Below, in pieces: positions 18,690 through 26,497 of a stretch of 64,000 bases of DNA. How positions within the stretch are numbered: the first letter of the stretch is position 1; each line of letters begins with the position of its first letter. This stretch comes from an uncultured Sphingomonadaceae bacterium (GTDB lineage Bacteria > Pseudomonadota > Alphaproteobacteria > Sphingomonadales > Sphingomonadaceae): NCBI GenBank assembly GCA_947489315.1, contig CANLCX010000001.1, forward strand, positions 995,501 to 1,059,500. Reading direction: 5' to 3'. Both the position numbers and the translations under genes were made by a program. The notes below the pieces were generated by a model, which was not told the origin of the DNA, searched no databases, and was given only the letters and a program-made list of their open reading frames with translations.

Positions 18690-20294
18690 ATGCAAGACTA
18701 TCTTACTTTGACGATCGTCATCTCGTCTGGCCCTGATGATAAGTTGCGGGTTAGGGCCAACTCGAAGGAGGGGCAGGGCAATGCGAATATTGCTTATATA
18801 GAAATTCAGGATTTTGCAGGATTGGCATCCGGCATAACACGGTCTTCCCGCGCTATCGCTTCAACGTCAGCCGCAGCGTCTTCGTCAGCAAATGCTGATC
18901 CCCAAAAAATGGTGGATGAACTGGGCACGGCATTATTCGATGCGCTGTTTCAAGGTTCTGTGAGGGATGTGCTGAGAGATACGGTTTCCGCGGCGCAGGA
19001 ACAATCTGATCGGGATCGAATAGAGACCGGTGTGCGCATAAGGCTGATCATCGATATGGAGGATCAGAAAACCGCAGAGGTGGCAAGCCTGCCATGGGAA
19101 TTGATGCGGGCGGACAAACACGCAGGGTCCCCGCTTGTCCTGTCGTCAGAAACCACGCTGGTCCGATCTATTGATGTACCGAAATCCACTGTGATCCGTC
19201 CTTTGGATGGAGCATTGAGAATACTCCTGATCAAATCCAATCCGATCGGCACTGCACCGCTAAAGCTCGAAGAAGAAAGCAGCGAATTAAAACAAAAAAT
19301 TGACGTTTTGACGGACGTCGAAGTGGACGAAGTTCCTCCTCGACGAAATGCTATTCTCAAGAAACTCAAAGATAGAAAATATCATATTGTCCATTATATG
19401 GGGCACGGCGATTTCAGTGGCCAAACTGGCGGCATGCTCCTGATGGAGGACGAGGATGGCGACAATGTTAGTGTGTCCAGTGAGGAATTTAAGATATGGA
19501 TGCAGCATCCGAGTTTAAGGCTCGTTTTTCTGAATGCCTGTAATACCGGCACCACTGGCGATGAACTTGGCTTGCATCCATTCGCTGGTGTGGCAACGGC
19601 GCTGATAAGCGGCGGATTACCGGCGGTGATCGCGATGCAATTCCCGATATCCGATGGCGCTGCGATAGATTTCTCTGAAACCTTTTATGAGCGCCTTGCC
19701 CAAGGACTGCCGGTGGAAGCGGCGGTTACCGAAGGGCGAAAGAAGATGCTGGCAGAAACGGAATGGGCCACTCCTGTATTGTATCTAAGAGCACAAGACG
19801 GAAATTTATTCGAGCGTGTTGAAAATGATGCGCCGGCGGAAAAGGATGCCAAAGGGGCAGGGGTAAGCCCACCCGCAGCAGCCGTTCCATCGCACCCGGA
19901 TCAATTAGCTGCAGCACCGCAGGCACCCCCGTCCGGCCCAGAGTCCAGCAAGACGTCTGCGACGAGTTACGCGACGCGACGCATTTTGGTCGTCAGCTTC
20001 ATATTCGCGCTGTGCCTGTTGACTATCATGCTCAACGTCCTGTCAGATGACGGCACAACTTTGGAGGTGGGCGATACCGCCGAGACAGATCCAGGGACTT
20101 CCGAGGTTGATGTCGAAACCAGTCCGGCAATACCAGATAGAGTATTGAACGTACCGAACTCGCCAACCATCAGCAGGGATGCTGTCGATCCTGCCACCGT
20201 AGCTGTGGACGATAGTGACGATGATCCAGTCGAAGAAGACGACGACGATGATGATGTCGAAGACGATGCGAGCGAGGATGAAAATGACGACTAG
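18690..20294 (+). CDS. CHAT-domain peptidase with one membrane helix and acidic tail
   Basis: A 534-residue protein. Residues ~100-380 are a CHAT (caspase-HetF-associated) peptidase: LPWELM near 135, catalytic His239 in HYMGHG and Cys284 in FLNACNTG, then the AVIAMQFPISD strand and a terminal helix. A proline/alanine-rich linker (about 385-430) leads to one hydrophobic helix at 432-451. The remaining ~83 residues are strikingly acidic, ending in runs of aspartate and glutamate. With no signal peptide, the simplest topology puts the peptidase in the cytoplasm and the acidic tail outside. GAGGG precedes ATG 18690; GTG 18687 is also in frame. It lies 52 bases after the caspase-hydrolase gene on the same strand and is likely co-transcribed. 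Confidence 0.88.
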   Translation: MQDYLTLTIVISSGPDDKLRVRANSKEGQGNANIAYIEIQDFAGLASGITRSSRAIASTSAAASSSANADPQKMVDELGTALFDALFQGSVRDVLRDTVSAAQEQSDRDRIETGVRIRLIIDMEDQKTAEVASLPWELMRADKHAGSPLVLSSETTLVRSIDVPKSTVIRPLDGALRILLIKSNPIGTAPLKLEEESSELKQKIDVLTDVEVDEVPPRRNAILKKLKDRKYHIVHYMGHGDFSGQTGGMLLMEDEDGDNVSVSSEEFKIWMQHPSLRLVFLNACNTGTTGDELGLHPFAGVATALISGGLPAVIAMQFPISDGAAIDFSETFYERLAQGLPVEAAVTEGRKKMLAETEWATPVLYLRAQDGNLFERVENDAPAEKDAKGAGVSPPAAAVPSHPDQLAAAPQAPPSGPESSKTSATSYATRRILVVSFIFALCLLTIMLNVLSDDGTTLEVGDTAETDPGTSEVDVETSPAIPDRVLNVPNSPTISRDAVDPATVAVDDSDDDPVEEDDDDDDVEDDASEDENDD

Positions 20295-20483
20295 AATATA
20301 TAGGTCGTGAAACCGGTCGGCATATTTCCACCGCCATCAAATCAATCTCACATCTCAATTCGAATCGCTCGACAGCTGTTACAAAAAGATTTTTTAGACG
20401 CTACCGTGACCTGAACACATTGCCGACAGATGAACCAAAAAGCGCAGATTCATGAGCCGTTAACCGAACCATTCAGGTAGCTG

Positions 20484-20620
20484 TCATCAACGTGAAGATT
20501 AAGTGAAACAAAAGTGAAGCATTTGTTAAACAGCCTCCAGCCCCCTTTACACATTGCTCGATTTGAAGCGATCTAGTGGGAAGGGCAGTAACCAAGTTGC
20601 GATCGCGTAACGATCAAAAC
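20484..20620 (+). promoter_or_regulatory. Duplicated 137-base regulatory sequence, copy B (upstream of glycan operon)
   Basis: Partner of 15099-15235 in the same orientation. TGAA words start at 20493, 20504 and 20515, again exactly 11 bases apart. They are followed by GTTAAACAG at 20525-20533 and CTTTAC at 20545-20550, the same offsets as in copy A. The spaced direct repeats suggest a tandem dimer site for a PhoB/OmpR-family response regulator. The CTGTCATCAAC edge also resembles a Pho-box half-site. Confidence 0.65.
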
Positions 20621-20642
20621 TTACTGTAGAAGGGTTAGCGAA

Positions 20643-20717
20643 ATGAAACTCGAGAAGATCGAGAAAGTGGGATTCAAAGATTTGAAACCTCACGACCGTG
20701 ATCTTAGCATCGCTTAG
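20643..20717 (+). CDS. Possible 24-residue small protein
   Basis: An ATG-started frame of 24 codons ending in TAG, encoding a charged peptide that begins MKLEKIEKVGFKDL. GAAGGG lies about 12 bases upstream, which is only fair as a ribosome site. It sits just downstream of regulatory copy B; copy A has no equivalent frame, which argues against strong conservation. It could be a leader peptide of the glycan operon or a chance frame. Confidence 0.3.
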   Translation: MKLEKIEKVGFKDLKPHDRDLSIA

Positions 20718-20790
20718 GTTAAGTAACCGGGTCATCATCGAAAACTGGAGCAGACCGAACAGTCGGATCGCCTGAAGGCTTCGCGGTGGG

Positions 20791-20804
20791 TTGATCACAG
20801 TCAA
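20791..20804. promoter_or_regulatory. FNR-like palindrome upstream of glycan operon
   Basis: TTGAT-CACA-GTCAA matches the Fnr consensus at nine of ten half-site positions. It lies about 170 bases before the first glycosyltransferase. Unlike the site at 316 I see no convincing -10 element at the ideal distance (a weak candidate lies near 20826-20835), so function is less certain. Confidence 0.45.
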
Positions 20805-20974
20805 ATGGCGATTGTCTCACAATAAGGATCGATAGGACCAGCCTATTCCGCGTGACGGATGGAACCGTCCGTTGCGCCCCTGCGTCGACAGTTACCCTAT
20901 TCGGCACGGCAGCAAGCAAAATCATACAGCAATTATCTCGAGACTTCGAGAGCAACGCAAAAGGAAAATGATCA

Positions 20975-22219
20975 ATGATCATGGAGCTACCAACCAGGAA
21001 ACCAGCCCTGCCACTAGAAGTTCGGCAGCCTGCCCAACGTGTGGTTTTATATTCCCACGACACGTTGGGATATGGGCATTTTAGACGCAACTTGCTTTTG
21101 GCAAAAACCCTCAGGGCGCTGCCATCGAAACCGGATGTTCTTATGATAGCTGGCATGTACGAAGCTGGCGCGTTCGATATTCCCGACGGCGTCGATCTGA
21201 TCACGCTGCCAGGCTATGCCAAACAAGGCGACGGCAGTTACCAGTCGCGCAAGCTGACCGTTGGGCTGCGCCAGTTGACCGATATGCGATCGCGGATGAT
21301 CAAGGCTGCGGTAAAGGGTTTCCGTCCACAGCTCATGATTGTCGATAACATCCCGCGCGGCGCGCAAGGTGAACTGGAACCTGCTCTGAAGTGGTTGCGC
21401 AGCAAAACCAAAGCGCGCGTTGTACTTGGCCTAAGGGATGTTATCGACTGCCGTGACAAAGTACGCGCCCAGTGGCTGCGCCAACGAAACTTCGAAGCCT
21501 TGCCAGAATATTTCTCAGAAGTTTGGATCTACGGAGACCCCAACCTCTACAACCTGATAACGGAATATCAGCTAAACGATGTCTTAGGTAAAAAAGCCCA
21601 TTTCACAGGCTATCTGAGCCGCGATGCGACACGGAGTTCTGCGAACAGTAAGCGCAGGCTCAAAGACCTCGTTGGCCACACGGACAAACCTTACATCTTG
21701 TGCATGGTTGGTGGTGGCCGAGATGGCGTTGATCTTTGCAAAGCATTTGCGAAGGCGCGTGTCCCAGAAGGTCATCGCGGCATTTTGATAACCGGTACGC
21801 AGATGTCGGCCAAGGACCGCGCCACTATTCAGCAACTTTCGGCCCGGAACCCGGACATAAAAGTGGGGGAATTTGTACCGGAGCCGATAAACCTGCTGCG
21901 AAACGCCAAACGTATTATTGCGATGGGCGGATATAACACGATCTGCGAGGTGCTGACGCTAGGGCAGCCCGCCTTGATTGTACCGCGTACAGCCCCCCGC
22001 CGTGAACAGATATTACGCGCCAAACGGCTCGCTGATTTGAACCTGATCGATATGATCAATCCCAACCAACTAACCCCCAAAGTTCTGACAGATTGGATGC
22101 GCAATCCTGCACGAGATCGTCTGGCCGTGAATGGCCTCGACATGAATGGGCTCGCTCGCATCCAGACCTTGGCATCTGCTGCCCTCGATCAGACAGAAAC
22201 CCTGCCGGTGGCAGCATGA
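20975..22219 (+). CDS. Glycosyltransferase, MurG/GT28-like GT-B fold
   Basis: A 414-residue GT-B glycosyltransferase. The N-terminal half has the SHDTLGYGHFRRNLLLAKTL nucleotide-fold start (about residues 30-50). The C-terminal half has the sugar-nucleotide-binding pattern MGGYNTICEVLTLGQPALIVPR near residues 320-340, followed by PRREQILRAKRL, as in GT28-type enzymes. It is probably cytosolic or membrane associated and acts on an envelope glycan or glycolipid precursor. The ATG at 20975 has AAGGA nine bases upstream. It is the first gene of a six-gene same-strand block whose members overlap or nearly touch. Donor and acceptor cannot be read from sequence. Confidence 0.82.
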   Translation: MIMELPTRKPALPLEVRQPAQRVVLYSHDTLGYGHFRRNLLLAKTLRALPSKPDVLMIAGMYEAGAFDIPDGVDLITLPGYAKQGDGSYQSRKLTVGLRQLTDMRSRMIKAAVKGFRPQLMIVDNIPRGAQGELEPALKWLRSKTKARVVLGLRDVIDCRDKVRAQWLRQRNFEALPEYFSEVWIYGDPNLYNLITEYQLNDVLGKKAHFTGYLSRDATRSSANSKRRLKDLVGHTDKPYILCMVGGGRDGVDLCKAFAKARVPEGHRGILITGTQMSAKDRATIQQLSARNPDIKVGEFVPEPINLLRNAKRIIAMGGYNTICEVLTLGQPALIVPRTAPRREQILRAKRLADLNLIDMINPNQLTPKVLTDWMRNPARDRLAVNGLDMNGLARIQTLASAALDQTETLPVAA

Positions 22220-23475
22220 ACAAGGAAACGAAAATGACATTTGCCGAACCCTTCGGAACCAAGATCGGATATGTTTGCAAGCGCTATCCGCGATTTTCCG
22301 AAACCTTCATCGTAAACGAGATTCTGGCCCATGAGGCCGCCGGTTGGGAGCTGGAGATATTCGCGCTGGGTCCGGTTGAAGAGACGCATTTCCAGGATCA
22401 AATTGCCAAGGTTCGCGCTCCCGTGACGCGGTTTCCGGACAAATTGAAGGGCCCTGAGAAGTTTTGGAAACTGCTTCGAGAGACGGAGCAGATGTTCCCG
22501 CAAACTGCCGCGCGATTGATGGAACTTGAGGCTGCCGAATGCATGGACGTTGCCCAAGGCATGATGCTCGCGCAAGCCTGCAGACAGAAAGGCGTGGTTC
22601 ATCTGCATGCGCATTTTGGTACGGTCTCCACGACGGTGGCGCGCATTGCTGGGTTCATCGCAGGAATAACCTATAGTTTTACCGCCCACGCCAAGGATAT
22701 ATATCACGATTACGACGAGCCTGTGCATCTCGATCTCAAAATACGCGATGCGGCTTCAGTCGTTACGGTGTCTGATTTTAACCTGGACTATCTGCAAGAA
22801 AAGTTCAGCGCACACCCTGCTGACATCAGGCGCATTTACAATGGAATAGACCTGACCCGATTTGCTTACGCAGCCCCAAACCCAAAAGGGACGGAAATTC
22901 TCGCTGTAGGCCGACTGGTGGAAAAGAAAGGCTTTCACATCCTTGTCGAGGCAATCACCTTGATGAAGGAGAAGGGGCATTCCGTCCGGTGCAGGATAAT
23001 TGGTGCAGGGGAAGAGCACGCTAATCTCACCGCACAAATTAAGGCGTCAAATGTAGCTGAAGAAGTGATCCTTAGTGGTCCGATGCCTCAGCCTGACGTC
23101 ATCTCGGCGATGCGCAATGCTGCTGTATTAGCTTGTCCTTGCGTCATAGGGCGCGATGGAAATCGAGACGGCCTGCCTACGGTTCTGCTGGAGGCAATGG
23201 CGCTTGGTCTCCCCTGTGTCGCCACCGACGTTACGGGAATTTCCGAGCTTGTTCAGGACGGTAAGACTGGTCTTTGCATACCGGACGGCGACCCCAGAGC
23301 GCTGGCTGATGCGCTGGAGTTGATGATATCTGACAATGACTTGCGACAGCAGGTGTCACGCAACGGGCGCGCTTTGATCGAAGCGGAATATGACGTTGTC
23401 CAAAGCTCAGCCCGCATGCGCGAGATATTTGACCGGGTCATTGCTGCCCAAGCCAAGCCAAAGGAAGTTGCGTGA
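22216..23475 (+). CDS. Glycosyltransferase family 4 (1)
   Basis: A retaining GT-B glycosyltransferase of about 419 residues. It shows the KRYPRFSETFIVNEI N-terminus typical of colanic-acid/exopolysaccharide GT4 enzymes, HLHAHFG and FTAHAKDIYHDY in the acceptor half, the VGRLVEKKGFHILVEA donor-domain start and the E-x7-E-like GLPTVLLEAMALGLPCVATDV pattern. Its ATG overlaps the previous stop (ATGA). An ATG at 22234, with AAGGA seven bases upstream, is an equally good start. Likely role: adding a sugar to an envelope polysaccharide or lipid-linked glycan in the same pathway as the flanking enzymes. Confidence 0.88.
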   Translation: MNKETKMTFAEPFGTKIGYVCKRYPRFSETFIVNEILAHEAAGWELEIFALGPVEETHFQDQIAKVRAPVTRFPDKLKGPEKFWKLLRETEQMFPQTAARLMELEAAECMDVAQGMMLAQACRQKGVVHLHAHFGTVSTTVARIAGFIAGITYSFTAHAKDIYHDYDEPVHLDLKIRDAASVVTVSDFNLDYLQEKFSAHPADIRRIYNGIDLTRFAYAAPNPKGTEILAVGRLVEKKGFHILVEAITLMKEKGHSVRCRIIGAGEEHANLTAQIKASNVAEEVILSGPMPQPDVISAMRNAAVLACPCVIGRDGNRDGLPTVLLEAMALGLPCVATDVTGISELVQDGKTGLCIPDGDPRALADALELMISDNDLRQQVSRNGRALIEAEYDVVQSSARMREIFDRVIAAQAKPKEVA

Positions 23476-24656
23476 TGCGTATTGCTTATATCTCAACCGA
23501 TCCGGGCATTCCCGTCTTTGGGTGCAAGGGCGCATCAATCCATGTCCAGGAAATGCTGCGGGCCTTTCTCACCAAAGGCGCCGAGATCACAATATTCTCG
23601 CCAAAGATTGATGATGATCCGCCTGCAGATTTAGCAGCCGTGAAATGTCACCGATTGCCGGAAGTGCCAAAAGGGAATGCAGCGCAGCGAGCAACCCACT
23701 TAATGGAGCTGAACGATTCAGTGAGAGATGTTTTCGAAGTAGCCGACAAAATGGCGACCCCTTTCGACCTCATCTACGAACGGCACGCCTTATTCGCGCA
23801 TGCCGCAATGTGTTACGCCCGGTCGGCAGAAATTCCGTCAGTGTTAGAGGTCAATGCGCCTTTGATTGACGAGCAGATGCGCCATCGGTCTTTGGATAGG
23901 GTTGATGATGCAATCCTCTCGACTATTCACGCGTTTGAATCTGCCAATCATATTGTCGCGGTTAGCCCCGAAGTCGCTGATTATGTTACGTTACACGGCG
24001 CCAGTGATAGCCAGGTCCAAGTCATTCCGAACGCAGTCAATCCTGACCGTTTTCCGTCCGCGGCAACGTTTGAAGGTCCGTTCCGCATAGGTTTTCTGGG
24101 AACCTTAAAGCCCTGGCACGACCTGCCGTTAATCGCCGAAGCATTTGCCATAGTCCGCCAAACGATCCCGGATGCAGAACTTTTGATTGTTGGTGATGGG
24201 CCAGAGCGCTCTAGTTTAGAGGCACAGCTTAAAAAACTGGGTATTCTAGATGCCACGCAGTTCACGGGCGCCGTGCCTGCTGACGAAGTGCCGACCTGGC
24301 TAAACAAGATGCACGTTGGGCTTGCCACATATCGGGGGAGTGATTCCTTCTACTTCTCTCCTCTCAAACTCTATGAATATATGGCTGCTGGCTTGCCTGT
24401 TGTGATCAGCCGCGTCGGCAATTTGCAGGATGTAATTGTTGAAGGAACCATAGGCCTCAGCGTTCCGCCCGATGATGTACAGGCACTGGCTGATGCTCTT
24501 ATTGGACTGGCAACGGCGCCTAATCGCGCAAAGACAATGGGCCGGGCTGCACGCGATCACGTTCTTGCGACACATACTTGGGATAATGTTGCCGAGCGTA
24601 TCCTCAAATCTGCCGGTGTGGGTCAGGAACCAGCATATGGTGAGACCGGATGGTAA
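23475..24656 (+). CDS. Glycosyltransferase family 4 (2)
   Basis: A 393-residue GT4 enzyme. It has the N-terminal glycine-rich GCKGASIHVQEML loop, HIVAVSPEVADYV, the GFLGTLKPWHDLPLIAEA donor-domain start, the GDGPERSSLEAQLKKLG loop and a YFSPLKLYEYMAAGLPVV nucleotide-sugar motif. The ATG overlaps the previous stop codon (TGATG), with AAGGAAG just upstream. Three glycosyltransferases in series suggest that a short oligosaccharide or repeat unit is assembled here. The last codons overlap the ABC transporter start by seven bases. Confidence 0.88.
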   Translation: MRIAYISTDPGIPVFGCKGASIHVQEMLRAFLTKGAEITIFSPKIDDDPPADLAAVKCHRLPEVPKGNAAQRATHLMELNDSVRDVFEVADKMATPFDLIYERHALFAHAAMCYARSAEIPSVLEVNAPLIDEQMRHRSLDRVDDAILSTIHAFESANHIVAVSPEVADYVTLHGASDSQVQVIPNAVNPDRFPSAATFEGPFRIGFLGTLKPWHDLPLIAEAFAIVRQTIPDAELLIVGDGPERSSLEAQLKKLGILDATQFTGAVPADEVPTWLNKMHVGLATYRGSDSFYFSPLKLYEYMAAGLPVVISRVGNLQDVIVEGTIGLSVPPDDVQALADALIGLATAPNRAKTMGRAARDHVLATHTWDNVAERILKSAGVGQEPAYGETGW

Positions 24657-26497
24657 CCTCAGGTCATCGCCAAACGTCACTGCGTGAGACGCTGCCCGGA
24701 CTGCGCCGTGTGCTGGTTCGCATGGCGCCCTATCTGCGGCCCCATCGCGGTCTGGTAGCAGGCGGCAGCGCGGCACTTGTGGCAGCGGTGCTGACCAAAC
24801 TGGCAGAGCCATGGCCGCTGAAATTCATAATTGACCATGTGGTGCAGGTTAGCGACGGGTCATCCGGGTCCGGCATCGCCCTTGTTGATGACTTACCGAT
24901 TATGACGCTTCTTCTGGTTTGTGCATTGGGCATTATCGTTGTCATCGGCCTGCGGGCCATGTTCGACTATATTGCAACGATCGCCTTTGCTCTGGCCGGA
25001 AACCGTGTTCTGACGCGCGTGCGGGCCGACCTGTTTCGGCATCTCTTGGCGCTGCCACAGGCTTTCCATTCGAAGTCGAAGACCGGTGATTTGACTATGC
25101 GGCTGATCAGCGATGTTGGCATGTTAAAAGAAACCGCCGTCACCGCTGCCTTGCCGCTGGCGGTCAGCATGCTCATTCTTGTTGGGATGATCAGCGTGAT
25201 GCTGGTGCTGAACTGGCAATTGACGTTGATCGCATTGCTTCCGCTTCCGTTGCTTTGGTTGTTCTCACTTCATATTGGCAAAAAGATCCAGACGGTCGCC
25301 CGCAAACAGCGTCGCAACGAAGGCGACATGGCCGCGACCTCTGCCGAAACCATGGCCGGTATTAGAACTGTTCAGGCCCTTGGCGTTGAACAGGAGGTTG
25401 GCGACGGTTTTGCGGGCGCCAATGAGAAAAGTCTGAAAGAAGGTATTAAAGCCAAACGCCTGGCAGCTGGCTTGGAGCGTTTGGTGGATGTCCTGGTCGC
25501 ATTTGCTACGGCCCTGATCCTTTATTTCGGAACGCTTTTTGTTTTGGATGGTCGTCTCACACCTGGCGATCTGCTGGTCTTCATTACCTACCTTAAGAAC
25601 ATGTTCCGGCCTGTGCGCGACTATGCGAAATACTCGGCCCGTCTGGCCAAGGCGACGGCCGCCGGGGAACGGGTGGTTGAGCTGCTCGATACGCGTTCGA
25701 CGGTGATCGATTGTCCGGATGCTGATCTTGTGGACAATCTCAACGGTCAAATTGAGCTTTCGGAAGTGTCTTTCGGCTACGACCATGGCGAAACGCCCGC
25801 CCTGCATGATGTTTCCGTGAAGATTGAACCAGGTGAGCGCATTGTGGTTACCGGGCCATCTGGCTCAGGAAAATCGACATTTGTTAGCTTATTGCTGCGA
25901 CTTTATGATCCAACATCTGGCCTGGTCAAGATAGACGGGCAGGACATAAGAGGCATTTCTTTACAAAGCCTACGCCGTCAGATCAGCTTCGTACCGCAAG
26001 AAACCTTATTGTTCCGTGCGAGCATACGCGACAACCTGATCCTTGGCGCGGATATTGATGTCACCGATGAGCAAATCGAAAAGGCGGCCCGGCTGGCCAG
26101 CGCGCATGACTTCATCATGCAATTGCCAGACGGATATGACACGGAAATCATGGAACGCGGCGGGACATTGTCCGCCGGACAGCGTCAACGAATAGCATTG
26201 GCCCGCGCATCACTGCGGCAAAGTCCGATCTTGATACTCGACGAGCCAACCGTCGGTCTCGACAATGTCAATGAGGCTGTGGTGAGCCAGGCCATCTGGC
26301 GTTTGGCCAAAGGACGCACAACGCTTTTGATCACGCATGATCTACGCCTCGCGCAACAGGCTGATCGCATATTATGTGTCGATGGCGGCCGTATAGCTGA
26401 GGACGGCACCCATGACCGTCTCGTCAAGCAGGATGGCCCCTATGCCAGGCTCTGGAACCGGCAGGGAGGAGGCCATGATGTCATCGCAGCCGAATAA
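24650..26497 (+). CDS. ABC transporter, fused permease and ATPase (MsbA-type exporter)
   Basis: A 615-residue half-transporter that would act as a homodimer in the inner membrane. The first ~320 residues hold six predicted helices. The ATPase has Walker A GPSGSGKST near 402-410, the LSAGQRQRIALARA signature, Walker B LILDEPT and an ITHDLR switch histidine. The fusion order (membrane domain then ATPase) is that of lipid and glycolipid flippases/exporters such as MsbA and of cyclic-glucan exporters such as NdvA. Its position after three glycosyltransferases and before an outer-membrane barrel suggests export of their product. A cyclic-glucan cargo from the ndvB gene 11 kb away is also conceivable. 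Confidence 0.9.
   Translation: MVTSGHRQTSLRETLPGLRRVLVRMAPYLRPHRGLVAGGSAALVAAVLTKLAEPWPLKFIIDHVVQVSDGSSGSGIALVDDLPIMTLLLVCALGIIVVIGLRAMFDYIATIAFALAGNRVLTRVRADLFRHLLALPQAFHSKSKTGDLTMRLISDVGMLKETAVTAALPLAVSMLILVGMISVMLVLNWQLTLIALLPLPLLWLFSLHIGKKIQTVARKQRRNEGDMAATSAETMAGIRTVQALGVEQEVGDGFAGANEKSLKEGIKAKRLAAGLERLVDVLVAFATALILYFGTLFVLDGRLTPGDLLVFITYLKNMFRPVRDYAKYSARLAKATAAGERVVELLDTRSTVIDCPDADLVDNLNGQIELSEVSFGYDHGETPALHDVSVKIEPGERIVVTGPSGSGKSTFVSLLLRLYDPTSGLVKIDGQDIRGISLQSLRRQISFVPQETLLFRASIRDNLILGADIDVTDEQIEKAARLASAHDFIMQLPDGYDTEIMERGGTLSAGQRQRIALARASLRQSPILILDEPTVGLDNVNEAVVSQAIWRLAKGRTTLLITHDLRLAQQADRILCVDGGRIAEDGTHDRLVKQDGPYARLWNRQGGGHDVIAAE

Larger units (their letters stand above)
20295..20974. 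other. Regulatory stretch between the CHAT gene and the glycan operon
   Basis: Contains the second copy of the shared regulatory sequence (20484-20620), a possible 24-codon reading frame (20643-20717) and an FNR-like palindrome (20791-20804). The AAGGA ribosome site of the first glycosyltransferase is at 20961-20965. No larger gene is visible. Confidence 0.7.

Noticed and set aside
20200-20294. Acidic codon repeats at the end of the CHAT gene as a sequencing artefact or simple repeat
   Set aside because: Codons for Asp and Glu are mixed (GAC, GAT, GAA, GAG), so this is selected protein composition rather than a simple DNA repeat.
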